From: Monoplex corrugatus
Taxonomy: Eukaryota; Mollusca; Gastropoda; Littorinimorpha; Ranellidae
Direction of reading: 5' to 3'
Length of the DNA stretch: 64,000 nucleotides
NCBI GenBank assembly: GCA_030674185.1
Contig: JAPXFY010000026.1
Location: 53,142,246-53,206,245, forward strand
Shown here piece by piece: positions 38,534 through 41,499 of the stretch. How positions within the stretch are numbered: position 1 is the stretch's first letter; every line of letters begins with the position of its first letter. The translations under genes and the position numbers were made by a program. The notes under the pieces are model-generated. The model was not told the origin of the DNA, ran no database searches, and worked only from the letters and a program-made list of their open reading frames with translations.

Positions 38534-41499
38534 ATGAATAAATAAGTAAATAGGCCCCAATACATTCATATCCAAGTCATTGTTAACAGGCATGATGCTC
38601 TCTCTCTCTCTGAGACAACACACACACACTAACACACAGAGATTTAGAATGTCACAAAACAAAATCTTCTGTCATTGTTATAATATTCTTTATTTAGGTT
38701 TTGCAACTGAATAGAAGGCTATGACTATGAGTTGTATTATTTGTAAAGTAGGCCATCCATTAGCTTACAAGTTACATAGTTTGTTTCAATTTGTTGTCAG
38801 TATCTGAAAAGGATAGGCCTATTGTCATCAGGTTGTTTTAAAGGGAAGATTGCATCTTATTTAGTAGTAGCCTACTGTTATTGATTTGTATTAAAGGGCA
38901 AGATTACACTGGAAATACTTAGCAGGATTGCTCAGCTTTGGTGGATTTTTACAAGTAACATGCTAAAAATCAAAGTCGCGAGTTTGGCCTTAATGTTAAA
39001 GTAATATTGATGTGAAGACTGTGCATCATGGTTTCCTTTCCTTTCCAATCTCTCAATGAATAGTATATATTATGCAGAGATCTATATTTGTGCATCATGG
39101 TTCCTCCTTCATCTCCAATATATTATTATGCAGAGATTCTAATTCTTATGCAGAAGTTAAGTGACCTGTTCCTGAATGGCGAGTGGTCCCATATCCTTCC
39201 TAAAATTTTCTTTGGACTCTGGCTGTGCTAAATGTTTGGGGACTTGACTCATCCACAGTCTACTGAATTTTTTTTCTTCTAAACACTGATGTGGGGGAGA
39301 TGCTGGGGGCAACGAGAGATAGAGATGGCTGGAAGTCCGTGGTCGCCAACGCCATGCGGCAGGGCACCTGATGATGATGATGATGACTGATGTATAAAAT
39401 CAAAATCAAATGTAATGTACAAAAATCTTGTCTGTGATGTTTTCCTCTGTGTGTATGTGTGTGTGCATGTGTATGTGTGTGTGTTTAGTTTTTAGAAGAA
39501 TTTTGATCGGATGATATTTTTGGATAGACTGCAGCATAAAAGCATGCAGTAATTTTTAATATTTCAATTATTGAGGTGATTCCAGAAGTCATTGATTCTC
39601 AGATTTCCTTTTATATGTACAGAAACTGATGCAATATTACAAATTATAAGATACTGAAGTAGCGAGTCATGACGTTTTTGGTTTGATTTGCAGTAATAAG
39701 ACACTTGAACGATGAGCAAAATGATTTTATATCTATCTCATGAAATGATTATATATCCTTGTTTTGTTTCTAGCTTCATTTTTGTCTGTTATTAATACAA
39801 TATGGGCAATTATTAATGAAAAACTGATAAAACATGCCAAATATCACATGTTTCCTGTAATAAGACAAAAATGGCTTGTCGCAGAGTTATTATAATGGTT
39901 TAATTCAATTGGCATACAAAAATACATCAACGATCAAAATTTCATGACATTTGATCCTGTCTGTCTCTCACAATTACAAAATGAATGTCATTTCCAGCAA
40001 AATCAGCATTCCATGCCATTTGATGGGTTTGTTCTGTGACAGCTGTCCCACATATCTCTTCTTTGTCCCACTAAAACATGGTACCAAAATTTAAGAAATT
40101 TTTTACGCTTCAAATTGGAATATCTCGTGAACTATTGGTCCAATTGGAAAAATTTAAACTGCTTTTTACTCAGAACAACAATATCTTCAAAACAATATAC
40201 ATCTTTTAACTTAAAACCCAATTTCAATTTTTTGTGCGGCATTGCTACATGTAAACAAACACAGACTCAGGCAGACTGAAAAGATCAATGTGGAAGGGAA
40301 GAAAAAATATGGAAAGTATACACCAATCTTTGAATTTGATGATGAAGACATAGCCTTGATGATGATGTGATGAATTAGTACAGGTTCATGAAAAAAAACA
40401 ATTTTGTCAAAATCACCTTAGCACAAATACACTGAAAAAGCCACAACCACTACACCTGAAACACTTAAAAAGCCACAACTACTACACTTGATACACTGAT
40501 AAAACCACAACCACTGCACTTGATACACTGAAAAAGCCACACTAACAACTTATATTCACTTCTGCTACTTCGGCGGCCATGAAAGTTGTCCTATTAGCCA
40601 TGTTTACACAGCAGAGTGAACGACGCGGGTAACATGAAGAGATAAAGAGTTGGGTTGGTTGCTTTCAACACAAATTAAACAATGAAATTGCCCCTGTTAA
40701 GCTGACAACTGGCATCGTATGATGTAGTAGAGTTTCTTTGTGTAGTTTTGACACGTTTTGAGGGATTTTACGGCGACGTACCGACGCATTTAATTTTAGA
40801 ACAGGCGTCGCCAACATTCTTGTGACTATCCACAGCGACTTTTTGGCCCTCGCGAGCGGGCTTGCGATGTGTCCTTACGGCATAGGCAGGCGTCGCCACT
40901 ATTCTCCACGTTATGTTGCGAAAAGGTTAAAGAATCGATTGATATTTTTTTCATCTGCGAAACAGTCGGCTGTTTGTCTCTCTTTTTCTCTTTGCTGTAC
41001 CATGTGTGGCATTTATTTGATCCGTTTGCTCAGACTCGATCTTCATAAAGTTTAAAAGGTCTCTGTAGATGGAATGAGAGATTTGGAGGAGAGATTGTGA
41101 TTTTAAAAAAAGATTTTGTTTTCCAACCTAGTTGAATTTAAAAAAAGTGCTGTTGCTTAGGGGCCTCCCCCATTTGGGAGTTGCCCGTAAATTCCAGACC
41201 TCTGCCACCAGTCTAGTGCCCCCCCCCCCCCCCCAAAAAAAAAGCATTTTCATGCCTGATAATTGCTGTACATGTGTACAAACAAAACAAAAACATTATA
41301 TTTGTGTGGTTTATTCTTTTCAGCGTCTGTAGCACCAGCTATCAACCCACAGACAGGCCAGCCCGACTACAGCGCAGCGTGGGCTGAATACTACCGCCAG
41401 CAGGGCATGTACCACCAAGCTAACATGATCCTGCAGCAGGCCCAAGCCAATGCTGCTGCTGCTGTTGCAGCTCAGCCACAACAGCAGCAGGCACCTTGA
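1..41499 (+). CDS. FUBP1: FUBP/KHSRP-family KH-domain nucleic-acid-binding protein, 5'-partial, 13 exons
   Basis: Joined exons: 1-179, 3938-4036, 4936-5061, 8738-8840, 10390-10490, 14808-14852, 15304-15348, 19556-19775, 22380-22540, 26615-26766, 31522-31601, 32257-32469, 41324-41499. All junctions are GT-AG and the phases agree, giving 565 residues and a TGA stop. Order in the visible protein: KH1 tail (1-12), KH2 (about 34-103), KH3 (135-202), two 15-residue mini-repeats (203-232), Gly/Arg linker (233-285), KH4 (about 292-359), Pro/Gly/Gln repeat (360-409), Gln-rich tail with Tyr motifs (410-565). Each KH carries the GKGG form of the GXXG loop. Known FUBP-family proteins have four KH domains, bind single-stranded DNA or AU/U-rich RNA in the nucleus, and act in transcription, splicing and mRNA decay; the Tyr-rich tail is the activation/partner region. 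Assignment to the family is secure. Invertebrates usually have one co-orthologue of vertebrate FUBP1/2/3, so the symbol marks the family rather than a paralogue. KH1 and the start codon are outside the window. Confidence 0.93.
869..1114 (+). pseudogene. Frameshifted acidic N-terminal fragment of a piggyBac-like protein
   Basis: The in-frame segment contains [19 protein letters not shown] and an Asp/Glu/Ser-rich tail of about 50 residues. The natural start [10 protein letters not shown] lies in another frame from position 853, so one small indel near 895 separates them. No catalytic region follows. The family link rests on composition and TTAA context, not on a search. Confidence 0.5.
1400..2498 (+). 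mobile_element. Inner piggyBac-like element, non-autonomous
   Basis: The ends are TTAACTCACTCGCTGCCA at 1400 and, read back from 2498, TTAACTCACTCCATGCCA. This is a near-perfect terminal inverted repeat of about 18 bp including the TTAA. It carries one acidic ORF (1616-2035) but no transposase core, so it is an internal-deletion derivative. It lies inside the outer element, which dates it as the later insertion. Confidence 0.75.
1616..2035 (+). pseudogene. Acidic piggyBac-type N-terminal ORF, core deleted
   Basis: 139 codons. The start contains a basic patch ([10 protein letters not shown]), followed by [13 protein letters not shown] and a long Asp/Glu/Ser-rich region. The protein stops before any DDD domain. 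Acidic regions like this precede the transposase in PGBD4-like proteins. Possibly still translated, but not as an active transposase. Confidence 0.5.
2814..3937. other. Intron stretch, no gene recognised
   Basis: Contains a run of T at 2866, a CCCCA-type tract at 3640-3660 and unclassified GC-richer sequence at 3430-3850 that may be an old repeat. The ORFs here show no recognisable domain. Confidence 0.6.
3938..4036 (+). CDS. FUBP1: FUBP exon: second half of KH2
   Basis: Flanked by TTTCCAG and GTACCT, 99 nt, phase 0 on both sides. It encodes [12 protein letters not shown] and [13 protein letters not shown], the beta-strand and variable-loop part of KH2. These are very close to the vertebrate FUBP KH2 pattern, with an acidic-ended strand followed by the LRITG strand. 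Confidence 0.95.
4186..4430 (+). repeat. 61-bp tandem repeat, four copies
   Basis: The unit begins GATTGTGGTATCCTTTGTGT and includes GCTTAATTTTCTCTACAATC. Starts at 4186, 4247, 4309 and 4370 give spacings of 61, 62 and 61. Copies differ by a few bases. The array lies wholly within the intron between the two KH2 exons. Confidence 0.95.
4936..5061 (+). CDS. FUBP1: FUBP exon: last KH2 helix and Gly/Met linker
   Basis: Flanked by TTTCAG and GTAAAT, 126 nt, phase 0. It begins [14 protein letters not shown], the C-terminal KH2 helix, then a flexible Gly/Met/Phe linker ending GGME. A LINE insertion begins only about 30 bp beyond the donor. Confidence 0.95.
5067..6563 (+). CDS. LINE reverse transcriptase fragment (CR1/L2 group)
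   Basis: Open for 498 codons; the LINE-derived part begins near codon 10. In order: [20 protein letters not shown] (RT motif 1), [35 protein letters not shown] (motif A with catalytic Asp), [16 protein letters not shown] (motif B) and [10 protein letters not shown] (catalytic YADD, near 5721). Then come the thumb and the C-terminal region found in these LINEs, ending at TAA 6561-6563. The frame is uninterrupted, so the copy is fairly young. The endonuclease part is missing, so it cannot be autonomous. Confidence 0.9.
   Translation: MFSFSLPGSLYADCLPTLLPFITDIINTSLQTGTVPDSFKSAIIHPLLKKHNLDPNELKHYRPISNLSSKLLEKVVLNQLNSHLSANNLLNPFQSAYRQCHSTETALLHILNNLLLATDIGKVSLLTLLDLSAAFDTIDHGILLSRLHYTFGISDIALSWFTSYLSNRKQTVLINGTYSHPAYLTCGVPQGSVLGPVLFTLYTSPLSTIINSHSIKHHFYADDTQLQDSDSPDNIQRLLTLTTECYSDIKNWMTFNKLQLNDDKTEAILIGTRQKLSQLPPLSLSLCNTSVPISDSAKNLGVCIDSTLSMNNFVSQTARSCYYHLHRIRLIRKYLSVETTAKLVLSFIMSRIDYCNSLLSGLPASTIHILQRIQNNAVCLVLKKKKADHISPLLAQLHWLPVSKRIQYKLDTMCYKSLDNAAPDYLSSLLEIYVPSRTLRSASDPLTFRFPRTKLNTYGPRAFSVSGPLSWNKLPLSVRQQPTFVSFKSALKTHLFSA
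5094..6852 (+). mobile_element. 5'-truncated CR1/L2-group LINE
   Basis: The reverse transcriptase ORF is followed by a 3' tail containing GCGCTATATATAAATATTG and ending in an ATT-rich repeat, as in many invertebrate CR1/L2-group elements. The 5' half, including the endonuclease, is absent, as expected from truncated target-primed insertion. It lies about 30 bp inside an intron, directly after a splice donor. The exact 5' boundary is uncertain because the flank is also pyrimidine-rich. Confidence 0.88.
6857..7529 (+). mobile_element. Possible TTAA-flanked MITE
   Basis: The right end reads GGGAGTCGAAGGGTTAA to 7529, matching the TTAACCC-type ends elsewhere in this window. The left end TTAGCCTTTTCACTGCC at about 6857 is a weaker partner. 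There is no coding content. A second, similar right-end motif follows at 7578-7597. Confidence 0.35.
7541..8540 (-). mobile_element. Degenerate RTE-like LINE fragment, minus strand
   Basis: Three broken ORFs on the minus strand read in element order. 8537-8271 has [18 protein letters not shown] and [20 protein letters not shown] (RT motif B). 8218-7976 has [11 protein letters not shown] and the segment after the active site. 7801-7541 has the basic [16 protein letters not shown]-terminal motif and DRAAWREVV. This order and these motifs are typical of RTE/endonuclease-RT LINEs. Several frameshifts and missing parts mark an old copy. Confidence 0.75.
8738..8840 (+). CDS. FUBP1: FUBP exon: first half of KH3
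   Basis: Flanked by TTTCAG and GTAGGT, 103 nt, ends in phase 1. It encodes [20 protein letters not shown] and then the strand ending VQFKP. The loop is GKGG. The split codon is completed as Asp by the next exon. Confidence 0.95.
8938..9480 (+). repeat. Interspersed repeat family copy A (about 550 bp)
   Basis: Begins GGGGATGCCTGGGGGC and includes AAATGAGATATGCGGAAGCA. Ends TTTGGGCTTTAAATAACAAT with an AATAAG-type tail. Related copies are at 24592, 26823, 27136 and 47790. The shared tail suggests a SINE or a LINE 3' end. No coding content. Confidence 0.8.
9600..10389. other. Intron stretch, nothing recognised
   Basis: AT-rich intron sequence with one A-run (9931). No gene, element end or tandem array was seen. 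Confidence 0.6.
10390..10490 (+). CDS. FUBP1: FUBP exon: second half of KH3
   Basis: Flanked by GTTGCAG and GTAATA, 101 nt, enters in phase 1 and leaves in phase 0. It encodes [20 protein letters not shown] and then the helix [14 protein letters not shown]. This finishes KH3, with the usual acidic loop, ITG strand and last helix. Confidence 0.94.
11450..13170. repeat. GC-richer unclassified repeat with internal duplications
   Basis: Two diverged direct copies lie about 590 bp apart: near 12190 (CTCGCCAGGGCCACCATGA) and near 12780 (CTTGCCAGGGTCGCCATGA). A shorter pair shares AATAAATTTAA near 11709 and 11860. A C-run of about 18 sits at 12557. Base composition differs from the surrounding AT-rich intron, suggesting an inserted element. 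I could not assign it to a family. Confidence 0.5.
13199..13910 (-). mobile_element. Rex1/CR1-like LINE 3' fragment, minus strand
   Basis: The minus-strand ORF 13907-13452 contains [33 protein letters not shown] and [20 protein letters not shown]. It ends with [17 protein letters not shown], the usual C-terminal region of Rex1-like LINEs. Downstream on the minus strand the 3' end reads GGGACAAATAAACTATCTTG and then a GATA-type simple tail, also typical. The copy is 5'-truncated. The minus-strand direction is fixed by both ORF and tail. Confidence 0.75.
13911..14807. other. Intron stretch, no gene recognised
   Basis: AT-rich intron with a CACCACC/CCCC tract at 14340-14380. Nothing supports coding or an element. 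Confidence 0.6.
14808..14852 (+). CDS. FUBP1: FUBP 45-nt mini-exon, copy 1
   Basis: Flanked by a pyrimidine-rich tract ending GGGCAG and by donor GTAAAG; phase 0 on both sides. It encodes [15 protein letters not shown] between KH3 and the Gly/Arg linker. It is a tandem duplicate of the exon at 15304, so either or both could be included without changing frame. Transcript evidence would decide. Confidence 0.85.
14951..15130 (+). mobile_element. tRNA-derived SINE between duplicated mini-exons
   Basis: The head resembles a tRNA gene. A-box-like TGGCCAAGTGGTAGAAC lies near 14960 and B-box-like GGTTCGAGTAT at 14998-15008. The body has ACCCAGCTGTGAAGGGGTGC, a form seen in molluscan SINEs. No CCA end and no clover-leaf acceptor, so it is not a functional tRNA. 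Confidence 0.65.
15304..15348 (+). CDS. FUBP1: FUBP 45-nt mini-exon, copy 2
   Basis: Flanked by GATGGGCAG and GTAACC; phase 0 on both sides. It encodes [15 protein letters not shown], differing from copy 1 at two residues. The flanking intron sequence is also similar to that around copy 1, so exon and flanks were duplicated together. Confidence 0.85.
16180..16394 (-). mobile_element. tRNA-derived SINE, minus strand
   Basis: Read on the minus strand, the head has GTGAAGCAGTTAGCACAAC (A-box-like) and GGGTTTGAATCC (B-box, plus coordinates 16333-16343). A body of about 150 bp runs to 16180. Spacing of the two boxes fits RNA polymerase III promoters. No intact tRNA fold is apparent. Confidence 0.65.
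16737..16940 (+). repeat. 68-bp tandem repeat with hairpin arms, three copies
   Basis: Starts at 16737, 16805 and 16873. Each unit includes ATGTTCAGAC and, after 24 bases, GTCTGAACAT, a perfect 10-bp inverted pair. Copies are nearly identical, so the amplification is recent. Confidence 0.93.
17880..18976 (+). mobile_element. LINE copy with inverted 5' segment (twin-priming type)
   Basis: 17880-18048 encodes on the minus strand [19 protein letters not shown] and [18 protein letters not shown] (RT motif B). From 18049 the plus strand encodes the downstream part, starting [18 protein letters not shown]. The catalytic-Asp segment between them is missing. Inversion of the 5' part with a small junction deletion is what twin priming of LINEs produces. 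TA-rich sequence ending TATATATG flanks both sides and may be the target duplication. Confidence 0.8.
18050..18904 (+). pseudogene. LINE RT C-terminal region with frameshifted zinc finger
   Basis: The frame reads [77 protein letters not shown] and the [10 protein letters not shown] motif. This is the conserved tail of endonuclease-RT LINEs. From 18840 a C2H2 finger ([21 protein letters not shown]) is present in a different frame, so an indel lies between about 18760 and 18840. The finger residues are intact. The ORF extends past it only in the wrong frame. Confidence 0.85.
18979..19555. other. Intron stretch, nothing recognised
   Basis: AT-rich sequence leading to the pyrimidine tract and acceptor of the Gly/Arg exon. 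Confidence 0.6.
19556..19775 (+). CDS. FUBP1: FUBP exon: Gly/Arg linker and start of KH4
   Basis: Flanked by TTTTTCAG and donor GTCAGT, 220 nt, ends in phase 1. It encodes a linker of about 50 residues with RGG-like motifs ([17 protein letters not shown] and similar). It ends in [14 protein letters not shown], the first strand and GXXG loop of KH4. The last 19 coding bases plus the donor are the founding unit of the minisatellite that follows. Confidence 0.95.
19757..21800 (+). repeat. 38-bp minisatellite derived from an exon/intron junction
   Basis: The unit starts GGTCTAGTGATTGGGAAAG, followed by GTCAGTCTACTGTAAATCA. The first unit spans the 3' end of the KH4 exon (19757-19775) and its donor. 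About six units run to 19970 and about 32 more from 20609 to 21800. The break is a TTAA-flanked insertion (19974-20605). Units vary (GGGAAAG or GGGGAAG; some shortened), and most keep a GT donor. See findings. Confidence 0.97.
19974..20605. mobile_element. TTAA-flanked MITE inside the minisatellite
   Basis: The left end is TTAACTCAGTGGAGATGC. The right end read back from 20605 is TTAACTCTTTGGTGACATGC. The pair forms imperfect terminal inverted repeats with TTAA at both outer ends, as for piggyBac-type insertion. The 129-codon minus-strand ORF inside has no recognised domain. Confidence 0.65.
22380..22540 (+). CDS. FUBP1: FUBP exon: remainder of KH4
   Basis: Flanked by TTGATAG and GTACAG, 161 nt, enters in phase 1 and leaves in phase 0. 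It encodes [20 protein letters not shown], then NPPPN and [20 protein letters not shown]. The NPPPN and IRGTPQQI stretches are hallmarks of FUBP KH4. The acceptor has a weak pyrimidine tract, which may matter given the decoy-rich intron upstream. Confidence 0.95.
22541..24540. other. Intron stretch with simple repeats
   Basis: No gene. Holds (CAACA)n at about 23688-23728, (AC)n at 23768-23802, (ATAC)n at 23808-23852, A-rich AAACAAA sequence to 24000, and a further (AC)n array at 24089-24154. Long ORFs opposite these are runs of Val-Cys or Tyr-Val and are not genes. Confidence 0.9.
24592..24667 (+). repeat. Interspersed repeat family, short copy B
   Basis: GGGGATGCCGGGGGCTCTTT followed by AGTATAAATAGTATCC matches the start of the 8938 copy. 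Only the first part is present. Confidence 0.7.
24720..25375 (+). mobile_element. Degenerate RTE/Jockey-like LINE fragment
   Basis: Broken frames on the plus strand read in order. First [19 protein letters not shown] (RT motif B). Then a damaged active-site region near 24890. Then TKLIASHIT-like and [15 protein letters not shown] segments. Then [20 protein letters not shown] and [20 protein letters not shown], the conserved tail of these LINEs. Multiple frameshifts indicate an old copy. Confidence 0.7.
25376..25610 (+). repeat. Direct duplication of about 120 bp spanning an element end
   Basis: GATGGTCAAATGTGGATCTC to CTACTTAACCCCTTGACTGC is repeated from about 25500 with small changes. Both copies include the piggyBac-like left terminal repeat. 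In the second the TTAA is now TTAG (25590-25593). Confidence 0.9.
25466..26466 (-). mobile_element. piggyBac-like element with perfect terminal repeats
   Basis: The left end TTAACCCCTTGACTGCC (25466) matches the right end read back from 26466 exactly over 17 bp. TTAA at both ends. The ORF inside points to the minus strand, so 26466 is the 5' end. Length about 1 kb, with the transposase core deleted. Confidence 0.82.
25907..26246 (-). pseudogene. piggyBac-type acidic N-terminal ORF, core deleted
   Basis: The minus-strand ORF includes [39 protein letters not shown] and an Asp/Glu cluster, then an unrelated-looking tail to the stop. A Ser-rich/basic start followed by an acidic block is common at the beginning of PGBD-like proteins. 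No DDD residues remain. It lies fully within the TTAA element. Confidence 0.55.
26615..26766 (+). CDS. FUBP1: FUBP exon: Pro/Gly/Gln low-complexity repeat
   Basis: Flanked by TTTTCAG and GTAAGT, 152 nt, ends in phase 2. It encodes GPPGGPPGG followed by four or five GPGPQGP-type repeats, then [12 protein letters not shown]. Pro/Gly-rich sequence after KH4 is usual in this family. The DNA repeat (GGTCCTGGTCCACA type) could vary in copy number. Confidence 0.92.
26823..27110 (+). repeat. Interspersed repeat family copy C
   Basis: GATGCTGGGGGCTCTTTCAG and AGTATCCCCACCTTCTAGAA match the 8938 copy. Stops at the C-rich tract near 27106 and is followed at once by copy D. Confidence 0.8.
27136..27655 (+). 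repeat. Interspersed repeat family copy D
   Basis: The most complete copy. It runs from GGGGATGCTGTGGACTCTTT through AAATGAGATATGCGGAAGCA to GGCTGGGCTTTAAAC and an AATATCAATAACAATAA tail. Confidence 0.8.
27660..29380. other. Intron stretch, no gene recognised
   Basis: Includes a TTAACCCC-like end near 27720, a TA/TG tract at 27780 and a scrap of the 8938-type repeat at about 27800-27890. ORFs here have no domain signal. Confidence 0.5.
29380..29515 (-). mobile_element. tRNA-derived SINE, minus strand
   Basis: On the minus strand the head reads CCGTGTAGCGCAGCGGGTAA (A-box-like) and then GTGCGAATCGC (weak B-box). The tail includes AACTAAGTGATCGCC and AACAGCCGTGGGTACC. The same tail sequence occurs at 31300-31340 on the plus strand. 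Confidence 0.55.
29516..31190. other. Intron stretch with simple repeats
   Basis: No gene. (AC)n at 30281-30322 and 30521-30580, a G-run at 30141-30153, and GACA/GCAC short tracts. Bounded by two SINEs with heads facing inward. Confidence 0.6.
31195..31345 (+). mobile_element. SINE-like element, plus strand
   Basis: Possible A-box TAGCGAGATTGCCGG near 31202 and B-box-like GAGCTCGAATTTC near 31234. Then ACTAAGTGATCACCCCTAAA and CAGCCGTGTACC, shared with the SINE tail at 29380. Weaker tRNA resemblance than the others. Confidence 0.45.
31522..31601 (+). CDS. FUBP1: FUBP exon: Gln/Tyr/Pro-rich segment
   Basis: Flanked by TGTCACAG and GTAAGT, 80 nt, enters in phase 2 and leaves in phase 1. It encodes [18 protein letters not shown] and YQQQPSDP, matching the WNAY-type aromatic motif of FUBP C-termini. 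Confidence 0.9.
31682..31880 (+). repeat. Small TTAA-ended palindromic unit and 69-bp tandem copies
   Basis: 31682-31742 begins TTAAAACCCTATGACTCC and ends GGAGTCATAGTGTTAA, a 61-bp element with inverted ends. From TTAA at 31739 a 69-bp unit (TTGCTTGCATGGTTGACAAT and on) repeats, with the next TTAA at 31808. A diverged relative is at 7526-7597. Confidence 0.75.
32257..32469 (+). CDS. FUBP1: FUBP exon: Tyr-rich motif and poly-Gln
   Basis: Flanked by TTCCAG and GTAAGT, 213 nt, enters and leaves in phase 1. It encodes [20 protein letters not shown], the first Tyr-rich activation-type motif, then a Gln/Pro tract with eight consecutive Gln and a short Ala run. The Gln tract uses mixed CAA and CAG codons. 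Confidence 0.93.
32470..33505. other. Intron stretch, nothing recognised
   Basis: AT-rich. Two segments around 33110 and 33290 share a GAATTCATTTGAAAT-like phrase, suggesting an old internal repeat. No ORF of note. Confidence 0.5.
33506..34386 (-). CDS. Possible antisense nested gene, 3' exon, unknown function
   Basis: On the minus strand an acceptor TATGTGACAG precedes 34386. The open frame runs [59 protein letters not shown]. An in-frame TGA (34180-34178) follows. The same frame then resumes with [17 protein letters not shown] and 218 codons to the stop at 33506, including [19 protein letters not shown] and a Thr/Ser/Gly-rich stretch. Codon use looks protein-like across both parts. I do not recognise the family. 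Either the TGA breaks the gene, or it is an intron edge or read-through site. A transposon origin is also possible. Confidence 0.4.
35454..35930 (-). CDS. Possible antisense nested gene, first exon, unknown function
   Basis: The minus-strand ATG at 35930 opens 159 codons: [60 protein letters not shown] and [14 protein letters not shown]. It ends exactly at a strong donor (AAATCG/GTAAGTT) at 35453. The donor position and the compact, domain-like sequence argue for a real exon. It ends in phase 0 while the exon at 34386 needs phase 1, so at least one internal exon is not identified, or the two do not join. No family recognised. Confidence 0.4.
38306..38620 (+). repeat. (CT)n arrays in a tandemly duplicated segment
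   Basis: (CT)n at 38306-38379, 38478-38530 and a short one near 38598. The first two are each followed by an AATAAATAGG-type phrase and CAAGTCATTGT, so the segment between arrays was duplicated along with the CT tract. Confidence 0.9.
39285..39395 (+). mobile_element. LINE 3' end scrap with GATGAT tail
   Basis: GATGCTGGGGGCAACGAGAG through GTCGCCAACGCCATGCGGCA to GGGCACCTGATGATGATGAT matches the 3' end of the copy at 53300-53411 almost base for base. It is a severely 5'-truncated insertion. Confidence 0.85.
40931..41323. other. Intron end before the last coding exon
   Basis: Contains a C-run at 41220-41234 and an A-run. A T-rich tract precedes the acceptor. Confidence 0.6.
41324..41499 (+). 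CDS. FUBP1: FUBP last coding exon: second Tyr motif and stop
   Basis: Flanked upstream by TTCTTTTCAG, 176 nt, enters in phase 1. It encodes [20 protein letters not shown] and [15 protein letters not shown], then Ala- and Gln-rich residues and a TGA at 41497. [11 protein letters not shown] is the second conserved FUBP-type Tyr motif. The upstream intron is 8.9 kb. Confidence 0.94.

Larger units (their letters stand above)
36801..40930. mobile_element. Candidate 4.1-kb TTAA-bounded element
   Basis: TTAACCTTTTCACGACACTG at 36801 and, read back from 40930, TTAACCTTTTCGCAACATAA share the outer 11 bases and part of the next. No transposase was recognised inside. The interior has microsatellites and a LINE scrap, so the two ends may belong to different insertions. 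Confidence 0.3.
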
